Shown: positions 57,601-64,000 of the stretch, piece by piece
Layout of the letters: every line of letters starts with the position of its first letter
How positions within the stretch are numbered: the stretch's first letter is position 1
From: Enterobacter sp. SA187
GTDB lineage: Bacteria > Pseudomonadota > Gammaproteobacteria > Enterobacterales > Enterobacteriaceae
Assembly (NCBI RefSeq): GCF_001888805.2
Contig: NZ_CP019113.1
Span: forward strand, 4,340,001-4,404,000
DNA: 64,000 nt
Direction: 5' to 3'
Made by a program: the position numbers and the translations under genes
The notes under the pieces: generated by a model
What the model was told of the DNA's origin: nothing
Seen by the model: the letters and a program-made list of their open reading frames with translations, nothing else
Databases searched by the model: none

Positions 57601-60600
57601 GCTGTACCGTCCAGTTACCGTTATTATCCACGGCGCCGTTAACCGTGATCGGATCGGTCAGGCCATTGCCGGTAATGGTGATCGCCACGGTCTGCCCGCC
57701 GCCGGTGAGGCCGGTGGTGCCGGTAAGGATCTGCCCGGTGCTGGCTTCCAGCTGATTGATGATGCCGTCAGTAAAGAGCGTCGCAGGCAGCGTCGCATCC
57801 GGGGCCGCGCGCACCACTTCGATCCCCAGATTGCCGCTGGCCGGGTTAGCATAGGCATCGGCGGCGCTGGCAGTAATGGTGTACGGACCGTTAGCAAACT
57901 GGTTAAAGGTGCCCGGCGCGATGGTCGCCGTCCAGTTGCCATCACTGCCAACCGAGGCAGTACCAATCTGCACGGTACCAATAAACAGCGTGATCGTCGC
58001 CCCGGCAGGCAACCCCGTTGAGGTACCGGTGATCTGCCCCACATCGGTCGCTTCTGCGGTGTTTATCATGCCATCGGTCAGCATCAGCGTATTGCCGATG
58101 GTGATGGCAGGCAGCGTCGTGTTGCCCACATTAATCGGCAGCGGCGTGCTGGAAACGTTGCCGTCCGGATCCGTGGCGGTAAGGGTCAGCGTGGACGGGC
58201 CCTGCGGCAGCGCCTGCAACTCCTCTGCCGGAATGACAATGCTCCATTGACCCAGCTGATCGGCCCGGGTTTCGACAGGGGTACCGTTGATCGTCAGCGA
58301 TACGATGGAGCCTGGCGTGGTGGTGCCGCTCAGGGTCTGGGCGACGGCGGATTCACTGATGTTAACCAGCCCATCGGACAGGAAGCTGGGATCCAGATTG
58401 ATGTCCGGCCCGACGGTATCGACACGCACCTGCTGCGTGCTGGTTGCCGGGTTGCTGGCCGCATCGCTGGCGGTGGCGGTGACCGTATAAGTCTGATCCG
58501 CCAGCCCGCTGACCACGCTGGCGGGCACCTGCACCGACCATCTGCCGTCCGCGCCAATGCTGGCGGTATAGCTGCCTCCGCCCGGCGCCAGCGTCACCGT
58601 CACCAGTGTGCCCTGCGCCAGATTGGTGGAGACGCCGGTAATGGCAACTGCGCCGCTGCTTTCCGGATCGCTGATAACGTTATCCCCCGCCACGCTGTCG
58701 ATACTGAGCGTCGGCTGGCTGCCTGGCTGGGTGATAAAGGTAACGTTCTGCGTGGCGTCGTCGACGTTGCCCGCCGCATCGGTGACGGTCACGCGGATCG
58801 GCTGCACGCCGTCCTGCACCGCCGCCAGGTCAGTCGCCGGAACAGCCACGCTCCAGCTGCCGTCGGCCTGCACGGTGGCCGGATAGTCAACGCCATTCAG
58901 CGTAACGGTAACGATCTGCCCCTGTTCCACATTCACCGTCGAGCCGGACACCACCAGCGGCGAACCGGCTTCGCTGGCATTAACATAGTTATCCGTTGAG
59001 ATACTGTTCATGGTGACCTGCGGCGCATTCACCGGCGAGGCGTCGAGGGTAAAGCTCTCTTTGATGGTGGCACTGTTCCCTGCGCTGTCAGTCGCGATGA
59101 CCGTCATGCTTACCGGGCCATCCGGGATGCCGCTCAGCGCCCCGGCAGGCAGCGTCACGCTCCAGTCGCCGTTGGCCTGGATCAGGGCATTATAGGTCTG
59201 GCCGTTAATCTGCACGACGACGGTTTGCGGCTGCGCCGGATCGTAAGGCGTGGCGGTGCCGGTCAGCACTATCGGTCCTGCCGCTTCGGCGGCATTCACC
59301 GTGCCGTCGCCCGCCACATCGCCCAGGGTGAGTACCGGCGGCGTTTTGTCCACCAGGATGCTGCTTTCCAGCACCGCCGCGTTACCCACGCCATCCGTAG
59401 CGGTGATCACCACCGGCACGGTGCCGTCGGTTAAACTGTTCAGCAAGGTGGAAGGGACGTTCACCGACCAGTTGCCGCTGGCATCGACGGTGGCCGTCAG
59501 CGTCTGCGCCTGAGCGCCGGAGCCGATCTGTACCTGTACCAGCTGACCTGCGCCGCTGACGCCGGTCGTACCGCTCAGCGTGCCGCCCGTCAGCGCCTCG
59601 CTGCTGTTCACAATACCGTCGGTAAAGGGCTGATTCATGGAGACGGTCGGCAGGGTGGTGGTGACAATAGTGAACTGATGACTGTTACTCACGACATCGC
59701 CGCTGCCGTCCTGGGCCGATACGGTGAGGGTGGCGGTGCCATCGCTGATGGCGCGCGCCTCCTCTGCCGGGACGGTCACGCTCCACGCCCCGCCTGCGCC
59801 AACGGCGCCCGCGTATAGCTTGCCGTTCAGCGTCACCGTGATCGGCGTTCCTTCCGCCAGTCCGACGGAGCTGCCGCTGACCACCAGGCCACTGGCGTTA
59901 TTAATATCGCTGAGGCTCACCCGATCGTCGCCGGTGAGCGGCGCAATGGAGATCGCGCTGACAGTGGTGTCAACGGTAAACGGACGGGTGGCGCTGGTGC
60001 TGTTACCCGCCGTATCGCTGACCTGTACGCTCAGCGCATAGTCACCGTCAAGCAGACCGGCCAGTTCGCCCGGCGGAATAGTGACCTGCCAGCTGCCATC
60101 GGCGCCCACGGTGCCGGTCCAGCTGGAGCCGCCCTGGGTGACGGTCACCGTCTGGCCTGCTTCAACGTTCAGCACTTTACCGGTCAGGGTGATGGCTTCG
60201 CCGCGTTCGGCGGCGTCAATCACGTTATCCCCGGCGACCGGATCCACGGTAAGCAGCGGCTGTTTCTGCGGATCGATGCGCACGCTGATGTTATGGCTGG
60301 CGGTGGTGCTGTTTTGCGCCGCATCCGTCACGGTAACGGTAAAGGTCGCCTGCCCGTCCGGCAGCGCCTGTAGCGCCGAAGACGGAATATCGACAGACCA
60401 TACGCCGTTCGCGCCTGTCGTGGTGGTGTAAGTCTGGCCGTTAAGCACAACGGTGACCGGCTGGTCTGCGCCCGCGCCGCTGGCGACGCCGGAGAGCGTC
60501 TGGGTCGCGCCCGCTTCCGCCAGGTTAAGCGTGTCGTTAGTGGCAAAAGGATCAAAACTCAGCACCGGCGGTTCAACATCAATGTTGACGTTGATCGGCG

Positions 60601-61363
60601 TGCTGGTGGCGGTGTTACCGGCAATATCAGTCACCGTTACCGTCACCGGCAGCGGCGAATCGGTATTGGTTAAGCTGTCCAGCGCGCCGGACGGAATGGT
60701 CACGCTCCACTGCCCGTTCTCATTGGCCGTGCCGGTAAAGGTATTACCGCCAAGATTCACGCTGACCGTCTGCCCCGGCCCGGTGACGCCGGTTTCCCCG
60801 GTCAGGGTCTGGTTCTGCTGAATTTCCGCGCCGTTCAGCACACCATCGCCAAACAGCGGGTCAGTGTTTGCCTGCGGCAGCGCATTGAGGATGAGATTAA
60901 CCGTATGGGTATCGCTCACCGTCACGCCGTTAACCACGGCGGTCGCCGTGATGGTCAGCGGGCCATCCGCCGAGCCGGACAGCGTGCCCGGGGCCAGCGT
61001 AATGCTCCAGTTGCCGTTAGCATCGACAAAACCAGGATAGGTCACGCCGTTCACCTGCACCTGCACCTCGGTGTTGAGCGGCAGACCGGCGCTGGTGCCG
61101 TTGATGGTCACCACGCCCGCTGCTTCCTGCACGCCAATATAGTCATTGCCGGAGATGATGCTGATCGCCACCGCCGTCGGGGCGCTGTCCACCGTCACCG
61201 GATAGATGCTGTTCGTTGTCTGGCCGTAAATATCGGTGACGCTGATCTGCACCGGGTTTTCCCCCGGCGTCAGCTGATAGAGCGTGCCGGACGGGATCAG
61301 TACCGTCCAGCTACCGTCGCTGGCCACCACAGACTGGTACGTATTACCGCCCAGCGTCACCAC
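51617..61363 (-). CDS. bapA: Giant Ig-like repeat adhesin (BapA-type), C-terminal part of a frameshifted gene
   Basis: 3,248 codons counted from a GTG at 61,363; the frame is open up to about 61,570, so no true start is expected here. It encodes 30 tandem bacterial Ig-like units of about 95-105 residues, each with a GxxGxWSVxxP core and a closing TDxAGN. The C-terminal ~200 residues carry an RTX-like GSEGNDTI...GGAGTDTLVLDG motif and a tail typical of type I secretion signals. The N-terminal part (61,552-63,933) is out of frame. The cell-surface role in biofilm formation is inferred from BapA/LapA relatives. As it stands this part cannot be made from the gene's own start. Confidence 0.85.
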   Translation of the reverse strand: MVTLGGNTYQSVVASDGSWTVLIPSGTLYQLTPGENPVQISVTDIYGQTTNSIYPVTVDSAPTAVAISIISGNDYIGVQEAAGVVTINGTSAGLPLNTEVQVQVNGVTYPGFVDANGNWSITLAPGTLSGSADGPLTITATAVVNGVTVSDTHTVNLILNALPQANTDPLFGDGVLNGAEIQQNQTLTGETGVTGPGQTVSVNLGGNTFTGTANENGQWSVTIPSGALDSLTNTDSPLPVTVTVTDIAGNTATSTPINVNIDVEPPVLSFDPFATNDTLNLAEAGATQTLSGVASGAGADQPVTVVLNGQTYTTTTGANGVWSVDIPSSALQALPDGQATFTVTVTDAAQNSTTASHNISVRIDPQKQPLLTVDPVAGDNVIDAAERGEAITLTGKVLNVEAGQTVTVTQGGSSWTGTVGADGSWQVTIPPGELAGLLDGDYALSVQVSDTAGNSTSATRPFTVDTTVSAISIAPLTGDDRVSLSDINNASGLVVSGSSVGLAEGTPITVTLNGKLYAGAVGAGGAWSVTVPAEEARAISDGTATLTVSAQDGSGDVVSNSHQFTIVTTTLPTVSMNQPFTDGIVNSSEALTGGTLSGTTGVSGAGQLVQVQIGSGAQAQTLTATVDASGNWSVNVPSTLLNSLTDGTVPVVITATDGVGNAAVLESSILVDKTPPVLTLGDVAGDGTVNAAEAAGPIVLTGTATPYDPAQPQTVVVQINGQTYNALIQANGDWSVTLPAGALSGIPDGPVSMTVIATDSAGNSATIKESFTLDASPVNAPQVTMNSISTDNYVNASEAGSPLVVSGSTVNVEQGQIVTVTLNGVDYPATVQADGSWSVAVPATDLAAVQDGVQPIRVTVTDAAGNVDDATQNVTFITQPGSQPTLSIDSVAGDNVISDPESSGAVAITGVSTNLAQGTLVTVTLAPGGGSYTASIGADGRWSVQVPASVVSGLADQTYTVTATASDAASNPATSTQQVRVDTVGPDINLDPSFLSDGLVNISESAVAQTLSGTTTPGSIVSLTINGTPVETRADQLGQWSIVIPAEELQALPQGPSTLTLTATDPDGNVSSTPLPINVGNTTLPAITIGNTLMLTDGMINTAEATDVGQITGTSTGLPAGATITLFIGTVQIGTASVGSDGNWTATIAPGTFNQFANGPYTITASAADAYANPASGNLGIEVVRAAPDATLPATLFTDGIINQLEASTGQILTGTTGLTGGGQTVAITITGNGLTDPITVNGAVDNNGNWTVQLPSTVLTGLSDGAYSLAVTVTDKAGNSDTSPAQDFDVRAGVLPTPTLDTAFGNGVLISSEVADSTLTGTTGLDKASIQTIQVSINNGPFITITDANIGANGEWTLPVSAGTLGTLPDGTIPVKIIVTDTAGNIVNGDGNFQAVINNVPEVTLGTLFTDGVLNNSEAAAGQVLTGNTGVIGAGQTVTVTLNGVPYNTGATVDANGQWSVTLPPSALTGLTNGQTQTVVVTVSDAYGNVDSATQTFVPQLALPTPGVTNLFGGDETLNISEAAGPLTLTGSTGLSGGNQFVTVTIDVDGVTYVADVDPAGQWTVSLPAGTLQGLDPATAHTIVVRAEDQYGNVQTAQVPFDVAFTAPTVTVNTPIFGDNYLNISESTAPASLSGTFTSRDPAATTVQVTIGGKIFDATVDPLTNTWTLALDSDSWIGVDRGQQSVIVTITDDARNTGSTSTPVVIALNQPTISVNAPFGNSDLDWTESQQLQTLTGTTSNVEVGRTITVTLGGQTFTTTVQPGNTWALQLTPLQMATLANGSTTLEATVQDIAGNPATTGPVGVTIDTVPPAFSVTVNPVAGDNIINASEFSAGPAITVNGQSNGYPAGTLLNITVNGVLVGTATVDGNNTWTTSVPVSAFPDQTSYTIEATSQAAPNSTSSVVVQVDTLAPTLTLNPVSGDDIINAAESGQPLTLGGTASLSEAGRTVSVTLNGKTYYAVVGSDGNWSTVVPQADVAALPSGSTPVTAQLSDVAGNPAVDGRIISVQRDEPLLEVNALSVPAVLNTVEAATGMLVAGRGEPGNTVTVTLGPLSWSSTVDSNGNWSHTFPELELRTLTDGAQVINITSTDAAGNTSSNNVGLNVALNQGLGVVVNDVFGIDGVLNVAESLITQLVTGQVSGDYRGATVKVTIAGVSATIPTTTVGADGKFSIQLPPDLWTGLTQQTLQLQVDVTDIYGNSTNQIINVGTALTDLPVIGDITVAADNIINLVDSTTSQVVSLGLNNAANVAGVVVTIAGRTIQGTQDALGNWIATLPPSLLGALPDGTVGLAVSVTDKFGNVVNGSTDLTVAVKAQPSIVLDPLFGDGMLSIPELLSGVISGTATGLNGRTLSIKVGDTTAFTTNVDGNGKWSVALPEAVQAALQGLGTGNVAVSVQATDQYGNNAAVGANVALDLLAPVLNAVTLFGDGLLNAADALLTQTITGSVAQAPVGSTVSVQIGTKTFAGVLAGNGTFSINVSPADLASLADGVLTPVITIQTPDGNTTTTNGPAIKVGLTGLPTVSVNTGTLFGGDGYLSRAEADAGQIISGVTSLASGTVTVRVGTATLTGTINNGTWSVNVPPSVLQGLADGNVTVSASVRDDVGNPGSSSQLINAVINALPSVSLNTPFGDGNLSLSDLLGAQVLNGTTTNLAAGTALTVTLGGLTFNTTVGSDGSWRLPLPTATLQGLTDGTLSVGVTARDVAGNVATDTKNLLVAIQQAPTLVINSLFGDGGLNATDILSAQTITGSATNAVGSLVNVTLGNKVYQALVGSDGNWSVSVPKADLSALLDGTLSVNASLTNPAGNVAGTSGLLNVITHSLPSISLTSLFGNDGFLNVAESNGTQTISGRINGGITDGSRVVVSLGGTSYNATVNPDGSWSLPVSSTVLKGLTGGALKVGVSVIDKVGNTNSTSTDVTVKLTTPELTWNPLATLNPLTLLTKGLTLSGGSRNLGANAVVHLSLLNGTVSTTAITDANGNWSTTLSLGLNILNLLSLTSVVNLYATDAAGNTGYLNVGLGGNIISTTPPATLMALATDDSSFVLHSDSINTVQETDSAPASTLTARATATAATTESDSTLNQTEEAAYTIGGVSITLADGTEASGDSVQGSEGNDTIHLATLGFVEIDGGAGTDTLVLDGVDLVLNLIDAATRVHNIEIIDLGKSGTNSITLDLNEALTVTDKPEDDLIIKGSKGDSVNLVHGNSDIWAISGQREVDGMQFDIYHNSSQSNTLGDVLVQQGLHVNMV

Positions 61364-61551
61364 TACCCGGCTGCCCGACTCGGCATCGGTCGTGGTACCG
61401 CGCAGTAACTGGTCAGTTTTGATTTCTGCCGCGTCCAGCCCGTTATTACCGGCAAAGGAGGTGACGGTGGCGGTCGGCGGCGTGGTTTTGACGTTGATGG
61501 TCTGCTCAATAACGTGTGGGTTACCGGCGGCGTCCGTCAGGGTGACAGTCG

Positions 61552-63933
61552 CTAAATTCGCGCCGTCCGCCAGTTGCCGTCGCTGCCCACCGTTGTGGTG
61601 TAGGTTTTATTGTTCAGCACCACGGTAACCGGACGCCCGGCTTCCTCCACCGATGAGATACCGCTCAGCACCTGTGCAGTATTCATATCTTCGAGGCCCA
61701 GACGTCCGCTACCGGCAACCGGCAGCACCGCCAGATCCGGCGCCAGGGTATCGACAATGGCGCTGCCCGGCAGCGTTGCGGTATTGCCCGCCGCATCCGA
61801 CGCGTTGACCGTCATCGATACCGTTCCCTGCGGCAGGGTTTGCAGATCGGCAGGCGGCACGGTGATCGCCCAGTTGCCGTCGCTGTCGACGGTGGCGGTG
61901 TAGGTTTTTCCGCCAAGCAGCACCGAGACTTTCTGCCCCGGCCCGCTGATGCCGGTATTGCCCGCAATGGTCTGCGCCACATCCCGCTCGCCTGCGCTCA
62001 GTATACCGTCAGCAAAAGGCGTGTTCAGCGAGGGTTGCGGAACATGGTTAACCGCCACGTTCAGAATATGTTCATCAGAGGCAGTCTGCGTGCCGAGCGT
62101 AACGGTGGCGGTGATTTCACGCGGGCCGTCTTTCAGCTCCGCCAGATCTTCGGCGGGGATCACCGCGCTCCAGTTACCGGCGTTATCCACCACGGCGTCG
62201 TAAACTTTGCCGTTGAACTCCACCAGCACCGACACCGCCGGACCAAATACCGTGGTGACGCCGCGCACTTCCAGCGGCTGGGTCACTTCCGCCGCATTCA
62301 GGTAGTCATCGGTGGAGACAATAGCGATGGCGATGCCGGTCTGCGCGCTGTCGACCGTGATCGGATGGTTGCTGGTGATAGTCTGATTATTTTTATCCAC
62401 CACGCTGACGGTGATGGTATTGCTGCCATTGGCAAGCGCCAGCAGATCGCCTGATGGCAGCGTGACGCTCCAGCTGCCGTCGCCCTGCACCACCGCATAC
62501 CAGGTTTGTCCGCCCAGGGTGATAGTCACCGTCTGCCCGGCGGCGATATTTTGCGTATTGCCGGAGAGCGTTTGATCCAGCTGGATCTCCGCGCTGTTAA
62601 GCACATCATCGCCGGTGAGCGGGTTAACGCTGATTGCCGGCGCGGTGAGGTTAACCGTAAAATCACTGCTGCCGGTGGTAATGTTACCCGCCAGATCGGT
62701 GATTTCGTAGCTGATGGTGTAGCTTTCGCCATCGCTCAGCGCCTGAAGATCCGTAAGCGGGATAGTCGTTTGCCAGTTGCCGTTACTGTCGACGATGGCG
62801 AAGTAATTTTTACCATTAAGGGTAATTAAAACGGTGCTGCCTTCATCAGCAGCCTCTGCATAGCCGCGCAGGATTTTATCCCCGCCAAGCTGGGAACTGT
62901 CAAATACCTGGTTCGGTACGAACGGCACCGTGTCCAGCACAGGCGGAACAGTATCCACCATCACATCCATTGAAGTTTCAACGGTGCGTCCGCGGAAATC
63001 CAGCAGTCTTACGCGCAGCGTGCTCGGCCCCTGCGACAGGCTTTGCAGCACTTCCGGCGGGAACATAAATGCCCATGAGCCGTCGGGATTAACGGTCGTG
63101 GTCCAGACGTTGTCGTCCCACATGATGGTAATGACACTACCGGCGTTCGCCGCCTCGGTCGAACCGCTCAGCATCTGATTGCGCGCCACCAGTAGCTGAT
63201 TGAGCAGGTTATCCTCTGTCAGAGGTTCAACCGTCAGGGTTGAGGTTCCTGGCGTGCTACCGCCGCCGTCAGGAGGTGTGGTACCGCCGCCGTCAGGGGG
63301 AGTCGTACCGCCGCCGTCCGGCGGAGTGGTGCCGCCGCCATCAGGGGGAGTCGTACCGCCACCGTCCGGCGGAGTGGTGCCGCCGCCATCAGGGGGAGTC
63401 GTACCGCCGCCATCCGGTGGAGTGGTGCCGCCATTGTTATTGTCGTTATCCCCACCACCGCCACTACCACCGGATGCGGCAGCAATACCTACAATCCCCC
63501 CCACGGCAGCCAGCCCACCCAGTACCGCCAGCGCTGAAATACCGCCTGCGCCAATCAACGAGTCGACTGCGACCTCTGACATCGCCGGGACAATGGCTTC
63601 AGCGGTCATTGGCCCGGCATCGGCGGCAAACGGGAACACCGCGTGGTGCGCACCGAGATCATCCTCGAACACCAGCTCACTGTGCAGACCATTTTCATCA
63701 AGGAAAAAGAAGCGCTGATAGCGAACCGTAGAGCCATCTTTCATATGGACGATCAGGTCATTGCCTTCGCGCTCGTAAAAGTTTACCGAGGCGGGAGAAG
63801 CATTTACGCGCACAATACTTGTCTGCGAGAGATTAACGACGCGATCGGCGTTTTGCGGATATTCCATCACGATATCGCCGGTCTTTTGATTTATAATATC
63901 CACGGATCCGGGAAGGCCATTTTTCGGCGCCAT
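61552..63933 (-). CDS. bapA: Giant Ig-like repeat adhesin (BapA-type), N-terminal part of a frameshifted gene
   Basis: 793 codons from MAPKNGLPGSVDIIN. The start at 63,933 has AGAGGA seven bases upstream; a 13-codon longer frame is less likely. Order: a BapA-prefix-like domain (about 1-125), an Ala/Gly hydrophobic stretch (about 127-153) that may retain the protein in the secretion channel, a Gly/Asn linker, seven TTPPDGGG repeats (about 170-225), five complete Ig-like units, and the start of a sixth that ends GSDGNWRTARI-stop. Without the frameshift the whole protein would be about 4,117 residues. This is likely a nonfunctional or truncated product. Confidence 0.85.
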   Translation of the reverse strand: MAPKNGLPGSVDIINQKTGDIVMEYPQNADRVVNLSQTSIVRVNASPASVNFYEREGNDLIVHMKDGSTVRYQRFFFLDENGLHSELVFEDDLGAHHAVFPFAADAGPMTAEAIVPAMSEVAVDSLIGAGGISALAVLGGLAAVGGIVGIAAASGGSGGGGDNDNNNGGTTPPDGGGTTPPDGGGTTPPDGGGTTPPDGGGTTPPDGGGTTPPDGGGTTPPDGGGSTPGTSTLTVEPLTEDNLLNQLLVARNQMLSGSTEAANAGSVITIMWDDNVWTTTVNPDGSWAFMFPPEVLQSLSQGPSTLRVRLLDFRGRTVETSMDVMVDTVPPVLDTVPFVPNQVFDSSQLGGDKILRGYAEAADEGSTVLITLNGKNYFAIVDSNGNWQTTIPLTDLQALSDGESYTISYEITDLAGNITTGSSDFTVNLTAPAISVNPLTGDDVLNSAEIQLDQTLSGNTQNIAAGQTVTITLGGQTWYAVVQGDGSWSVTLPSGDLLALANGSNTITVSVVDKNNQTITSNHPITVDSAQTGIAIAIVSTDDYLNAAEVTQPLEVRGVTTVFGPAVSVLVEFNGKVYDAVVDNAGNWSAVIPAEDLAELKDGPREITATVTLGTQTASDEHILNVAVNHVPQPSLNTPFADGILSAGERDVAQTIAGNTGISGPGQKVSVLLGGKTYTATVDSDGNWAITVPPADLQTLPQGTVSMTVNASDAAGNTATLPGSAIVDTLAPDLAVLPVAGSGRLGLEDMNTAQVLSGISSVEEAGRPVTVVLNNKTYTTTVGSDGNWRTARI
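63260..63427 (-). repeat. 24-base tandem repeat encoding TTPPDGGG x7
   Basis: Seven 24-base units in frame within the adhesin linker. Units alternate between two types (one with gtcaggggg-agtcgta, the other with gtccggcgg-agtggtg on the plus strand), giving a 48-base higher-order period. This suggests expansion by duplication of a two-unit block. Confidence 0.9.
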
Positions 63934-64000
63934 ATTATATTCCTCTTGCAGCAAGTGCCTTATGTCACGCACCTGACGTATTTATTTTGGGTAAGCCAAT

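Noticed and set aside
63234..63440. CRISPR array, from regularly spaced GC-rich repeats
   Set aside because: The 24-base repeats are contiguous with no spacers and encode an in-frame protein repeat.
51617..63933. Programmed frameshifting as the explanation of the adhesin break
   Set aside because: There is no slippery heptamer at the junction, and the middle of an Ig unit is missing, which frameshifting would not restore.

Overview
The window is a stretch of chromosome from a member of the Enterobacteriaceae. Almost every gene has a recognisable Escherichia coli K-12 counterpart, and the order follows the K-12 segment from rseA to smpB. The 16S and 23S rRNA genes are of the enteric type and coding regions are moderately GC-rich. 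The genus cannot be fixed from the sequence alone; an Enterobacter, Kosakonia or Leclercia type organism is my best guess, and a bap-type locus beside smpB is also known from Salmonella.

Layout. 1-13,780 carries envelope stress and housekeeping genes: rseA (cut by the edge), rpoE, nadB, trmN (yfiC), srmB, grcA, ung, yfiF, trxC, tapT (yfiP), patZ, pssA and yfiM. 13,800-19,305 is one rRNA operon read leftwards (16S, tRNA-Glu, 23S, 5S, terminator). 19,430-30,478 holds clpB, pgeF, rluD, bamD, raiA, the attenuated pheL-pheA unit, tyrA, aroF and yfiL, with an SMP-30 family gene inserted between pheA and tyrA. 30,497-32,318 is an inserted PepSY/DUF2946 pair, where K-12 has yfiR-dgcN-yfiB. 32,464-36,095 is the rpsP-rimM-trmD-rplS operon and ffh. 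36,264-38,812 is an inserted sugar module (a GPH-type transporter and a GH172/DUF2961 enzyme). 39,131-46,832 holds ypjD, corB, grpE, nadK, recN, bamE, ratB, ratA and smpB, with a tandem ERIC array before bamE. 46,885-63,933 is a BapA-type biofilm adhesin locus: a giant Ig-repeat protein followed by its type I secretion genes.

Differences from K-12: yfiE-eamB, kgtP and yfiR-dgcN-yfiB are missing, and ssrA is not directly after smpB. Several regulatory sites are close to consensus: a sigma-E promoter for rpoE, a NadR box at nadB, paired FNR sites at grcA, sigma-32 promoters at clpB and grpE, CRP at raiA, the pheL attenuator, and two LexA boxes at recN.

Most notable: the adhesin reading frame is broken inside its sixth Ig-like repeat. 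The junction looks like a deletion of about 37 bp between two CTGG tetranucleotides. The secretion genes downstream are intact. This is either a recent loss of the adhesin, a reversible state, or an assembly error in repetitive DNA.
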